A stretch of 64,000 nt of DNA from NCBI RefSeq assembly GCF_022458985.1, contig NC_061781.1, forward strand, positions 17,825,001 to 17,889,000, in the 5' to 3' direction. The DNA is from Mugil cephalus (lineage: Eukaryota > Chordata > Actinopteri > Mugiliformes > Mugilidae). The position numbers and the translations under genes were made by a program. The notes below the pieces were generated by a model, which saw only the letters and a list, made by a program, of their open reading frames with translations, was not told the DNA's origin and searched no databases. How positions within the stretch are numbered: the stretch's first letter is position 1; every line of letters starts with the position of its first letter. This document shows positions 42,450 to 53,700 of this stretch, in pieces.

Positions 42450-43012
42450 AAATTGATTCAATGTAAGTGGCTAAAGAGAACCTATATAACTCCTGAAAAA
42501 CTCAACAAATTCAACCCTAACATCCCAAACACGTGTATAAAATGCGGAACCGAGAGACATACCTTGTATCACTGTATTTGGAAATGTGAACATATGCAAG
42601 AATTTGTGGAGAAAAGTAATTAATACAATCTCCAATATTATAGACAACGAAATCCCAATGAGTCCGGAGATTTGTATTCTGGGTCTTATTCTAGAAACTT
42701 TATCACTTAGAACTCATGAAAATAAACTGGTGAACCTCTGTCTGACACAAAGCGTCTTATTGCCAGACACTGGAAAAGTGTTCATTGTCCATCGTTGAAT
42801 TCGTGGATTGACAATCTTCCTGCATAACTATTGAAAGACTCACATATACATATACTTGTCAGAGAAAACTAATATCTTCCACAAGCACAAGATATGAAGA
42901 TATAGGATTCATTCAAGGTCGTGTTCGAGGGAGACACACAATGTTGCCGTCTCATGTCAGTATGTGTATGTGTTAAAAGTTAAAATTCAATAAAGATATG
43001 AAAAAAAAAACG
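42450..43012 (+). mobile_element. 3' end of an L1-like LINE retrotransposon
   Basis: From 42454 the plus strand encodes LIQCKWLKRTYITPEKL, then TCIKC and TLYHCIWKCEH, a CxxC...HxxxxC zinc-binding pattern found at the C terminus of L1-clade reverse transcriptases. A frameshift near 42600 leads to LWRKVINTISNII and SPEICILGL. The element ends with AATAAAGATATG plus an A-run at about 43003-43012, a retrotransposition-style poly(A) tail. The 5' part is missing, as usual after truncated insertion. Confidence 0.8.
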
Positions 43013-43269
43013 TCTGCACACCTCTGCCCTCCACCAAACAGCTCCCTAGAGATTGTTAATGTTGAAGCTCTTTGACTGATGCATCAACAACATCAACACA
43101 TTGGAGCAATTAAACACAGCAGATGAACCTCTCCAGTCTTACTCAATAGAAAACATGTTTTACTGCATGTCTGGTGATAGTCCAACATGAGTGTTCCTCC
43201 AACCCTTGTGTTTTAGGAAATAAGTTTTTAAATAAAACTGCATTACATTAGTCTTAACAGGTGATGCCG

Positions 43270-43720
43270 GTTTTCAGTAATGAGTAATCTAACGCGCTAC
43301 TATTCCCAACCCAGTAATCAGATTAAAGTTATTTATCCAAGTCACTGTGCGTTACCATTTCCCCAAAAAATATTAATATATTTTGCTTTCTTCTTGCGTC
43401 TTTGGGAGTGACGTCACGCGACAACTCACGTTTTCAGCACGAGGGCAACTCACGTGTAATACCACGCAGCGACACAAAGGTAAACAAAAATGGAGGGAGG
43501 AGAGAGATGCACGTTTTATATCTGGAAATGCTGTCACTGTTTTGAGTCTGTGTTAGCTAAAGACAACAATATTAAGCTTCGCTGTACACTCTGTGCTGGC
43601 GACAAAGTCCTGTCTACCTTAAAAAAACAAAAAACATCCGTAATCGGATTACAATTTCAGGGTAACTATGGCAACACTAACCGTGACACACCAAATCGTA
43701 GGTCATTTTCAGCATGAATC
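43270..43720 (+). mobile_element. hAT-type transposon N-terminal relic
   Basis: The stretch 43490-43717 reads, in an open frame of 75 codons, LRCTLCAGDKVLSTLKKQ, which resembles the BED-type zinc-finger start of fish hAT transposases (a C-x2-C finger followed by a Thr/Ser/Lys-rich linker). The preceding GAGTAATCTAACGCGCTACT segment resembles the end sequences of such elements. No catalytic domain follows. Confidence 0.5.
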
Positions 43721-43857
43721 GCCAAAAAAAAAGTTTGTCGGTAAGAGAGATCTATTTGATTAGCTATTGAGCGTAGCAAAACTAGTGAAGCACAGAAGAA
43801 ACTGATGCGTGGAGGTAACAAAGAAAAGAACGTCACAATTAAGAGGGAACACGTCGT

Positions 43858-43863
43858 TTTATT
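43858..43863 (-). terminator. rpgr: Candidate rpgr poly(A) signal
   Basis: AATAAA on the minus strand (TTTATT on plus), 378 bases after the rpgr stop. It supports the ORF15-type exon being the 3'-terminal exon. Confidence 0.45.
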
Positions 43864-44240
43864 TCTTCTCATTTGCACATTCAAATAGACAAATATTTTC
43901 ACAACTTGATCTTGATCATTTTGAATGAATGAATTGATCCGTATGATTCAGGAAGAGGCCAGCTCTGTAAGACAGTTTGTATGATGATTACAGACTACTG
44001 CCCCTGCTGGTGTGGAGAGTTATGTCCTCTCCCGCAGAACATAGGGGCCAGTTTAGTCTTTGTGGTGTGTTCAAGCTCAAATAAGTATATACATGTGCAG
44101 AGAACTGAAAAAAACATTTGTGTGTGTGTTTTCAAATCCACCGACAGGAAGCACAAATAGGGAACAACACCGGATTGATGCTTTCAAACGTTTAGCAGAG
44201 TGTGACTCACAGGCAGCAGGTTTGTTTGTGTGTGGTTACA

Positions 44241-47200
44241 TCACTGCAGGTCCAGGTACTGAGGCAGCACGTCGTCCCAGAACTCAGATCCATCTTGTTT
44301 CTGCTTTGTTCTCGGTGCTGGCTTGGGCACTTCTTTCTGTTGTTTTTTGTCTGACAGAGCAGCTTTAAGGGGCAACTTCTGTTTGCCGACTTTTTTAGCT
44401 TTTGTTGATTTTGCTTTTTCTTCCTCCTCCTCCTCTTCTTCCTCTTCCTCACCTTCTTCCTCCTCCTCTTCTTCCTCTTCCTCACCTTCCTCCTCCTCAT
44501 CCTGTCCCTCTTTATCTTCCTCCTCTCCTTCTTCCTCCTCCTCCTCTTCCTCCTGTTTTCTTTCTTCTGTCTGATTCTTTAGTCTTGTCTCTGTTTTCTC
44601 TTTGGACTTTGTATCTTCATCTGTCTCTTCTTCCTCGCCTTCTTCTTCCTCCTCTTCTCCTTCTCCCTCCTCCCCCTCTTCCTCACTCTCCTTTCCCTTT
44701 TCCTTACTATCTTCTTCCTCTTCATCTCCCTCTTCTTCTTCCTCTTCGTCTTCATTACCTTTGTTGGTTTTAGACTCTTCCCATTTTCTTTCTTCTCTCT
44801 GATTCTTCAGTCTTGTCTCTGTTTTCTGTTTAATCTTTGTATCTTCTTCTTTCTCTTCCTCACTTTCTTCCTCCTCCTCCTCCTCCTCACTCTGCATTGA
44901 CTTCTCAGTCACCTCCATGTAGTCTTTCTCCTCCTCACCGTCACTGTCTTCCTCTTCACCCTCTTCTTCCTCCTCTTCCTCATCTCCTTCTTCCTCACCA
45001 CCTGTACCCTCTTCCTCTACAGACACCTCATCTTCCTCTTCCTCTTCCTCCTCACCCTCATCCTCTCCAGACACCTCATCATCCTCTTCCTTGACACTTT
45101 TTTCCTCTTCTTCTTCTTCTTCCTCATCACCATCTTCCTCTTCTTCATTCTCTTCTGTCTCTTCATCTTCTTCCTCATCCTCGTTCTTGGTGGAGTCTTT
45201 TTCCTCCTCAGATTCAGACTCTTCCTCCTCCTCCTCTTCACTTTTAGCAGTTTCTTCAGTGTCACTCTCCTCGTTGTCCTCCTCCTCCTCCTCCTCTTCA
45301 CTCCTGCTGTCAGCACTCTCGGATTCATCACTACTTTTCTCTTCTTCATCCTCAGTCACCCCGCTCTCCTCCTCCTCCTCTTTACTTTCTCCTTCACTAG
45401 ACTCTTCATTTTCCTCTTCCTCTCCTTTACTTTCTCCTTCACTAGACTCTTCACTTTCACTTTCCTCCTCCTCTCCTTTACTTTCTCCTTCGCTGGACTC
45501 TTCACTTTCCTCTTCGTCTTCTTTACTTTCTCCTTCGCTAGACTCTTCACTTTCACTTTCCTCCTCTCCTTTGCTTTCTCCTTCACTAGACTCATCACTT
45601 TCACTTTCTTCCTCCTCTCCTTTACTTTCTCCTTCACTAGACTCATCACTTTCACTTTCCTCCTCCTCTCCTTTACTTTCTCCTTCACTAGACTCTTCAC
45701 TTTCACTCTCCTCTTCCTCTCCTTTATTTTCTCCTTCACTAGACTCTTCACTTTCACTCTCCTCTTCCTCTCCTTTACTTTCTACTTCGCTAGACTCATC
45801 ACTTTCACCTTCTTCCTCCCCTCCTGTCTCACTCCCTCCATCACTTGTTTCCTTACTGCTCGCCTCTTCCTCTTCTTCCTCCCCTTCAGTCTTTGTAGCT
45901 TCGCTGCCTTCGTCCTCGTCCTCGCTGCTCAAGCTCGTTTTCTCCTCACCCTCTTCTTCCACGGACTCATCCTCTCCAGAACTACTACTCTCTTCATCAT
46001 CATCATCGCTACTACTGCCACCTTCCTCCTCCTCGTCTTTGTCTTCCACACCGCTTCCACTCTCTTCCTCCTCGTCTTCTGTTTCCTCCACCTTAGACGT
46101 GTCCTCCCCTTCATCCTCTTCCTCACCTTGTCGTTGGGAAACGTCTCCACTGGTGGTCCGCTCAGACAGGACACTCCTGGTGGCCTCCTGCTCTGATGGA
46201 TCATATGTGGTATGATCACCTTCCTCTTCTTTGTCTGCACCCTCCTTATCGTGTGTCTCCGTGCTGCCTTCCATTTCCTCTGATGCCTCCGTTGAAGAAA
46301 AATGAATCAACGCGGAGGAGAGGGAAGGCTGCGTAATCGCTCTCTGCTTGGTGAACAGTTTTGGTGTTTTAGGTGTTGTGGAGGTAGATTTGTCACTGTC
46401 AGACTGGAATCCTGACACTGCCTCACTAAGGGCCCCGATAGCTGCACCTGCTATCCCAACCGCAGGAAGAAGAGATGACGCATTACTGAGAATTTCCCCC
46501 CACCTTGGTTTTTCCTCAGTCAGGCTCTCCGTATTCTCTCTGGCTGCGTCAGAATCCGTTCCAGCAGGTTCAGGGCCTTGCGGGGATTTGGCACCGCTGA
46601 TAGAAACTACCTCAGTTCTCTCGGGGCTTTGAGAGGAAATGGGCTTATGTATCGCTTCAATAGGTGTATCCCGCTGTGATGACAAAAGTCTGGAAGCTTT
46701 AGTCTCCTTACTCACCGGCTCGGCCGTCGTATTATCCACGTAGTCAACGTCACCTGCGTCTTTAACTTTGATCTCCTTTCCTCTCGCTTGAGTTTTCCCC
46801 CTCTCTTCATTTTCAGCTCCCTTTGTCTTCTCCTTGACCTTTACTTCATTTAACTTCTGCTCACCTACAGTTCTAATCTTTGTTTTTTCAGACGCGTTCT
46901 TGGCAAAGTTCAACTCATTTCCCTCGTCTTTCTCTTTGCTTTTACTTTTAACGCGAGTGTTTTCTCCACTTTTACCTTGATCTTTGACAGGTGCGGATTT
47001 GAGCTCTCGTGCTTTTCCTTTAACTTTCACAGGTGTGGATTTCACACTTGTAGGTTTCTTAGTTTCGCAGGCTGTTTTGACGTGTCTGATGTCTCTTTTC
47101 GCTGGCGGTGATTTTATATCCACTGCTGTACTCTGACCTTTTCCTGGAGCAGATTTAACCGGGCGCAGATCTGTTATTTGAGTCGATGTGACACGCTGCG

Positions 47201-47789
47201 TCTCAGGTTTTACGTCAGTGCTTGTAAGCTGGTTTTCTACATCTTCCTTTGCAGCGCTTTCTGTGGATATTGAACTGGGCGTTTCATTTCCTTTAGTGAC
47301 CTTAATACTGGGAGATGTCTTGTCTAAAGCTGGTGATTTTATTTTCTCCCTTGTCAGAGATCTGATCACGTCTTTCTCAGAAGAACTGGCGTTTATATTA
47401 CTTTTTTTCAAATTATTTTTTTTGCTTTGTTTTGCTTCAGTCAGCGTCCTTCGAACAGACTGTTGTGTTTTTGGACTATGTTCAGATGGTTTGCCCTTCC
47501 CCTGCACAGGCATTTTAAAATGGGAGCTCTTCTTTTGAGCCTCTCTGTCTTGTGGAGCTTTGATTTTGTCAGACTCCACCGTAATGTTCTCTTTGCCTTT
47601 AGATGAGACTTTGCGGCTTTTGTCTGTACTCTTCCGTGGAGACATTTCCTTCTTTAAGGGACTGGAGCCTTTCAGAAGCTCTGTGGGTAGGGCCTTCAGA
47701 GAGTTGTGGTCTGTTTTCCCTTTGGCCTGGAGCTGTTCTGCCTCTGCCTCCTTTGCAATTTGCCTAAGATCTCTGCCCCTTTTCTTTCC
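44241..47789 (-). CDS. rpgr: Terminal ORF15-type exon of rpgr
   Basis: One 3549-base open exon (1182 codons and TGA) after the acceptor TTATTACAG. The first part (about 47789-46510) is Lys/Ser/Thr-rich and basic. The middle has a short hydrophobic stretch (about 46395-46506). From about 46340 down to 44400 it is dominated by Glu, Ser, Gly and Asp, with nine repeats of an [17 protein letters not shown]-like unit at 45365-45800. The last 60 codons are basic ([18 protein letters not shown]) and end [13 protein letters not shown]. In mammals the equivalent exon is a Glu-Gly repeat, polyglutamylated by TTLL5 and read by the basic tail; here Ser largely takes the place of Gly. Confidence 0.92.
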   Translation of the reverse strand, partial: GKKRGRDLRQIAKEAEAEQLQAKGKTDHNSLKALPTELLKGSSPLKKEMSPRKSTDKSRKVSSKGKENITVESDKIKAPQDREAQKKSSHFKMPVQGKGKPSEHSPKTQQSVRRTLTEAKQSKKNNLKKSNINASSSEKDVIRSLTREKIKSPALDKTSPSIKVTKGNETPSSISTESAAKEDVENQLTSTDVKPETQRVTSTQITDLRPVKSAPGKGQSTAVDIKSPPAKRDIRHVKTACETKKPTSVKSTPVKVKGKARELKSAPVKDQGKSGENTRVKSKSKEKDEGNELNFAKNASEKTKIRTVGEQKLNEVKVKEKTKGAENEERGKTQARGKEIKVKDAGDVDYVDNTTAEPVSKETKASRLLSSQRDTPIEAIHKPISSQSPERTEVVSISGAKSPQGPEPAGTDSDAARENTESLTEEKPRWGEILSNASSLLPAVGIAGAAIGALSEAVSGFQSDSDKSTSTTPKTPKLFTKQRAITQPSLSSALIHFSSTEASEEMEGSTETHDKEGADKEEEGDHTTYDPSEQEATRSVLSERTTSGDVSQRQGEEEDEGEDTSKVEETEDEEEESGSGVEDKDEEEEGGSSSDDDDEESSSSGEDESVEEEGEEKTSLSSEDEDEGSEATKTEGEEEEEEASSKETSDGGSETGGEEEGESDESSEVESKGEEEESESEESSEGENKGEEEESESEESSEGESKGEEEESESDESSEGESKGEEEESESDESSEGESKGEEESESEESSEGESKEDEEESEESSEGESKGEEEESESEESSEGESKGEEEENEESSEGESKEEEEESGVTEDEEEKSSDESESADSRSEEEEEEEDNEESDTEETAKSEEEEEEESESEEEKDSTKNEDEEEDEETEENEEEEDGDEEEEEEEEKSVKEEDDEVSGEDEGEEEEEEEDEVSVEEEGTGGEEEGDEEEEEEEGEEEDSDGEEEKDYMEVTEKSMQSEEEEEEEESEEEKEEDTKIKQKTETRLKNQREERKWEESKTNKGNEDEEEEEEGDEEEEDSKEKGKESEEEGEEGEGEEEEEEGEEEETDEDTKSKEKTETRLKNQTEERKQEEEEEEEEGEEEDKEGQDEEEEGEEEEEEEEEEGEEEEEEEEEEEKAKSTKAKKVGKQKLPLKAALSDKKQQKEVPKPAPRTKQKQDGSEFWDDVLPQYLDLQ

Positions 47790-50700
47790 CTGTAATAAAT
47801 CACAGAAGGATTTATTAAGAAAAAAAAACATGCAAAAAGGTCATAAGCTGCGTAACACATCTTATAAAAAGGAAAGTTGTACTTAGCAAAGAGTTCTAAA
47901 CAACATGACTGTGTGTAATTAGGGTATTCTGTGATGTATGTGCGTTACGATGATTTAAGCTTACCTGCGTGTTTGATTTATCTAGAGACGTAGGTTTATA
48001 TTTAGGATGTCAGCGTCACATGTGAGGCACGCTTTGACATTTACTCATCACATGCAGTACGTAAATGATGCAGTAGGTGTAGGTTTTAATGGTAATACCA
48101 AAAATATCGTAAGACATATGGCATGACGGGCCCACGTAACGAATCCGTCATCGACACGTCTGCAGTACAATCTTATCAAAGTACAGATGTGGGTGGTAGG
48201 TAAAGAGAACCACTGTGATAATGGAGAAAAGACAGTGAGTCAGATGGTGGTTAATTGGGGGGTCAGTGAGGTGCTATTTAACCATGCGCCACCCATTCAG
48301 GCACCATACGCCGTTAAAAAGCAGGTTTCAGTGACTCAACAGTAAACAGACTCTAAGATGCACCGAATTGATTTTTTTTCTAAAAAGAATATATATATCA
48401 ATATTGTACATCTCCATAGTTATCCTCTCTTGCATGAGTCTCTCTTCACACTTGAAGCCCACACGTGTGAACATTGCACATATTGTGCGTTCCAGAAACA
48501 TGCTTAACACTACAGCTAGGACAGGAAGGGGTTACTGCGCACCACATGTTGCCGTAACCCGTCGCACTCTACAACGTAGGAGACTTCTTTACAGCTTGCT
48601 TCATCACTGGCTGTGGAAACACTGATGAGATGTGGCAAGATTCCTGCCAAATCTTCCAAAGAGCTGTGTGTGTGTGTGTGTGTGTGTGTGTTTGTGTGTG
48701 TGTTTGTGTATCTAAGAGCCAGAACACATTTGTGTATTGGCAGAAGATATCCAAATATCTAAATCAGCCTGGAGGAGATCCATTACAGACATTCTTGGAA
48801 AAAAAAAGGAAATGAATGTAGAAACGTGAGAGACCGAAGCAACAAATTGAATTTCACCTCAGTGTTATAGTAAGTGGAAAATCTCTCCTTACACACGTGT
48901 GCTTGCAGACGCAGACGCGTACACACACACACACACATGCACACACGTAGAGTATGTATGCTGAGGCATGCACATTTCCTGGAAAAGTTAGTGAGTGTTC
49001 AGCATTGCTGCTTCCTGCCCTGGAGTGCATGTAATCTAGAGAAGACAGAAGGAGCCTGAAGAAGAAAACAGCATTGAGCTGACTCTGTGTCCATTGCTCT
49101 GTGAACGATCAAACTCAAAGGGGCCATTAAAAAGAAAAAAACACACACATCTCTGACCGTATATGGTGACCGGTCGACTCCTTCCTCTTCCACGCCTGCA
49201 GCGACTGTTTGTGTCTTAATGGTTTCACTCTCTGGAAGAATAAACAAGACTTGATTAAACAGCTGTTTGCTGCAGTGTCTCCATATTTTCATAGATTAAA
49301 TAAATGCTGGCAGACTCTGCAGTCACGTGTAAAATAATAGGTTTAAAGTACCTGTTTGCGGTGAGGCAGGATGCTCTTCCTCCCTGGGGTTTTTATTGGA
49401 GAGGCGAGTGGGGGGTCTGCTCGGGCTGCAGGGCTCTTTAGGTTGTAAAGGAGATGACAGTTTGTCACTTGAGGCCTTTCTAGCGATTAACGCCCTCTTC
49501 TTAGTAGACACGGGGATATTGAGGTTAGATTTAGCTGTAGCTTTAGGTGACAATAAGGCAGAAGATAACTGTTTGGGCCGAGAGTTGGAGGAAGCAGCAG
49601 CGTAGGAGCCTTTATTTTTACGAGCATAGGATGATTGAGAACGTGGGCTTGATGGCTGAGAGGATAACACTGAACTCTTAGGGGATACAGAGCGAGATCT
49701 GGGGGAGAGAAGTGGGCTCGCTGCTGCTTCCGATTGTGGTTTGGGGGATGATGAAGGGGTAGTGATGTCCTTTGGAGGCGTTTTTGGAGGTAGGATATTT
49801 CTGGAGGTTTGCCAAGATGTGTTGAGGAAGCCGGAGTTAAGGCGTGGGAGGTTCTGAAACATCCCCCCAAACAGCTCCACAGGACTCTCCTGGAAAAACA
49901 AGAGCCGGGATTTGAAATGTATGAATGGAGCTCCCTCAACCAGTTACTTGGTGGCACTACAACAGAGCTGCAGTTTGGTGCAACACTGCTTCCTGCTGGA
50001 GTGAGACACTGAGTACAAGATGAGAAACATTTCTGCAAGGTGCATTTCTGAATTTTTAAGACCTAAAACCACATGAAATGCAATTTTAGTACATGACCAC
50101 ATAAATAGATTCATAGTTATGTGGGTCAAAGTGTCAGGGGGCTATATGGCCCAGAATTTTTTTCAGTGTTTCACAGCATTATTCACCAAGTTATTCAGTT
50201 AATTAATTCTGAATATCTAGCTCTACTGACAAACTGTGTGCTGTCTAAGGGGGAAATAGTATTTTCTAAATCATATTTTAATAAAAAAAAAGCTTTATAT
50301 ATATATATTCTTTTATGACGTTCAACCATGGTTGAAAGTTTTGAAAGTATATGAATATGTACTCACCTTTTCTCTGTGACGGGCCCGAGCAAACAGAGCT
50401 GACAGTGGGACAACCCGAGTTTGATCAATAAATGTGTCTTGAAAGGCAATTTCTATATAACTTGACCCAACAAGGTTTCCTTTATTTTTGACATCCTTCT
50501 CTGGTGTCACTTCCTGGTTGTCTGGAGCTCTGGGTGCAGCTAGGACCAACGTGTGGTTTCCACCACAGGACACCTAAACATTAGCGGAAACAGGAATACA
50601 TGTATTACTGAGTTTACTTATTTTTAAATCTTACACATTCAGAGATTAAAACTCCAGCCACTGCTGACATTACATAATCTGGATTTACTTACTGCGTGAA

Positions 50701-53700
50701 CATTGTACTGGTGGAAACGAGTGCAGGGCATCGGGCTGAACTGGTTGATGAAGTTCTCCTCTCCTAAACCCAGTTTTCCATGACGACTGTCACCAAACGT
50801 ATACAGCTGCCCACTGCCTGTGGAGGAGGAGGACAACTACAACTGCTTAATTTCATCCACGCTGTGTGAAGGAAAGATTCAGAAGGTCTCCACAACAAAC
50901 ACTCTTAATATGTGCAGTATTATTACACTTTAAGGTTTAACAACCCAGTTACACCTGGTCCTTCTGTGCAAAATCTGTGCAATTCAAACCCCTGTATAGT
51001 CCATTGTACTTTTTGTATATGTGCCAGTACTTGTATTTTTTAATAATTTCATTATTATCTTTTATATATGCACTTTTTACTCTTGATATTTTAGCTGCTG
51101 CTTTTGTTTGCTGGGACAAATAAATGTTTACTTAATCTTAATCGTGTGTATTAAAGAATTGCTGAAGATATTTAAACTTGGCCAATTCCATCTTTAAAAA
51201 TGGAAAAATGCACCAACATATAAGGCCAAAATATATTCATATTTCTCCTTAATTATTTTCACAGAGCCAGTGTGTCATTTACTGAACAAACAGTATGAGC
51301 AATAAAACCTTGGAATGAATAATTATTGCTGCACAACTAAAGGTTAATTATATGTACAGTTTTATATAATTGGAAATTAAACATTACTGGGTTTTCAACT
51401 AAAAGAAAACATCTGAAGACCACACAAGACTCAGAGAATTCGTTTGTAATTCTTCACAATTTGTCCAGTGAGTGTAGACCAGACACGAAACATGTGTGGA
51501 CAAGTTACATCCTTTTTAAAGTCACAACGAATAGAGTGATCTTCAAAGGTAGTTTACTTGTGGTGACAGCCGTGTGGTTCTCTCCACAGGAGATGTGTCT
51601 GATGCCGCTGTCACAAAAGTGCTCCAGTGGTTTTGGCAAATGAAGCTCAAAGACAAATGTTCCATGGCCCAGCTGACCGTACTGACCCCGGCCGAACGTG
51701 TACACGTTCTCCTCTGGAAAACAAGAAGAGCGGCTGTAGTTAATAGTTCATTCACTCAACTACTAGAACAATGTTGATGTAGTTGCGTTAAGTATTTTAA
51801 TGCTCTGCTTCTTTATTCTCATACTATGTTTGACAAAGACAACATATTTATTTCTAAAATATAAATGGCAATTAACTTATTCATTACCCCCGAGCAACAA
51901 TCACTTTTTGAATGAGGGTGGAAATTATTTTATGAGACTGACAGATTTATTTAAGGAAATCGATATGTTCACAATAAAAAGATAATTCAGCTGTAATAAA
52001 AATGCCATTCTGCATTTTTCATTTAATAGCTATTTATTTATTACTATAAATGGAGGATTGCTACTCAGTGTAATGTTGCATTTTCCCACTGTAACAATAA
52101 TTTTGCTTAAGTGATGTATTTAAATACTTCTTCTATCACCAGTAGTCTAGCAGATCAAGTATTTTATGAAATATTAATTACAATATATACATGTTCAAGT
52201 ATGCAAAAAAGTTTAGAATGGCTCTTTGAGGAACAAGTGGGATTCTGCTCTTTGTTTCTGCTGTTATTTTACCTGTGAGTGCCACAGTGTGCTCTCCTCC
52301 ACAGCACACCTGTGTGACACGACCCAGGATGCCTTGCACTCGTTGAGGGACTCTGTGATTGGCCAGCTGCTCCGCCTGGAGGCCCAGCCGTCCGTTTGCA
52401 CTCTTACCAAACGTGAAGAGATCGCCGTGCACTGGGGCGAAATCAACATTATATTTACAGCACAATGAATTACAAAAACATGTTACTCGAAAAAAAAAAA
52501 ATAACAAACGAGTGCGGGCTGTGAAGTACCTGTGACAAAAGCTGAGTGGTGGTACCCGCAAGAGACCCACGTCACCGCTTCTCCGATTCTCACCTCTCGG
52601 GGATCTGCTGCAAATCCCTCGTCCCCTAAACCAATCTGGCCCTCGGAGTTGTCTCCCCACATGAACAGCCTCCCATCCTCTGCCAACACAAGCAGGAGTG
52701 CAGAAAGTCATACATCGCACACATGCGCGCTGTTTGGCTTAGCATAACAATGTATTACATCACCGACCCGTTAAGGCAGCTGAGGTGTTGAGTCCTGCAG
52801 AAAGCATTTTAATCGGTGCCCAGTCGCAGAAAGGATGCAGAAGCTGAAAGGACGTAGTGTTGCTGTAGTGACCCAGTCCCAGCTGCCCCTCATGGTTACT
52901 ACCAGCACTATACACATCGCCCCGACCTGAAAATACACAGAACCGGAGTTCTTGGAGTTTATAATTCTTTACTCGTGAACATTTCTATCCCACTAACTTC
53001 TAGTGTTATGTGTTTAATGTCTTACGTGTGGAGACAATTGTGTGATCTTTCCCACAAGCTGCAAGGTGTACCCTCTCAGACTTCAAGGCTGAAAAAGAGG
53101 TTTGTGATTACTGCTACTAAAAGTAACACAAATCAGGAGACTTAGCCAGTTAAATGTTTATCGTGATCACTTTGTCAAGTTGGTTTCATCTTCCATTTTT
53201 TTATATATATATAATTAGTTTATTGAATTGGGACAATGCACATTAATCAACATTGATGCGTTAGTCATCAGTGTACATGCGATGGATTTAGCACAAATGC
53301 TAATTTATAGCCGTAGTCCCAAAGAGATTTTAAGATTACATGATTTAATCCTTATACACTGATATGGATTTGTGCTGACATTTTTATAAACTAAATGATT
53401 GAATAATCATACATAAATCAACTATCATTTTAATTAGTAATGAAGATAATGATTATATAGTTTACAATAACAGACCTTTCACAGAGGCAGGTTTACTGGC
53501 AGCAGGTTTTAATCCCAGTCCCAGCTGGCCACAAGTATTATCACCAAACACGAGCAACCGCCCATTTCCTGCAGGAGAGAAATTAAAGATTACTTCAGAT
53601 GTAGAAAGCTGCTAGATACAGAGCACGCTTACATTATTAACACGTGCGTATAGTGTGGTTACCTGTGACGACGGCACTGTGCTGTCCTCCACAGGACATG

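Larger units (their letters stand above)
40127..44240. other. Intergenic region between srpx 5' end and rpgr 3' end
   Basis: Lies upstream of srpx on minus and downstream of rpgr on minus. It contains the srpx promoter (not resolved), a GATA microsatellite and hairpin (42297-42431), an L1-like LINE 3' end (42450-43012), a hAT relic (43270-43720) and a probable rpgr poly(A) signal. No independent gene is supported. Confidence 0.6.
47790..49157 (-). other. rpgr: rpgr intron 12, before the ORF15 exon
   Basis: Intron of 1.4 kb with (TG)n at 48665-48710 and (AC)n at 48920-48946. In the mammalian gene ORF15 includes retained intron 15; here a normal acceptor (TTATTACAG) precedes the exon. No exon seen inside. 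Confidence 0.6.

Noticed and set aside
44323-45094. Several plus-strand Ser- or Pro-rich open frames and a minus-strand Lys/Arg-rich frame (45017-45757)
   Set aside because: Other-frame readings of the same purine-rich rpgr exon.
45091-46215. 374-codon plus-strand open frame rich in Ser, Leu and Pro
   Set aside because: Mirror of the Glu/Ser codons of rpgr exon 13. Low complexity, no domain, and the opposite strand has exact splice phase and a conserved C terminus.
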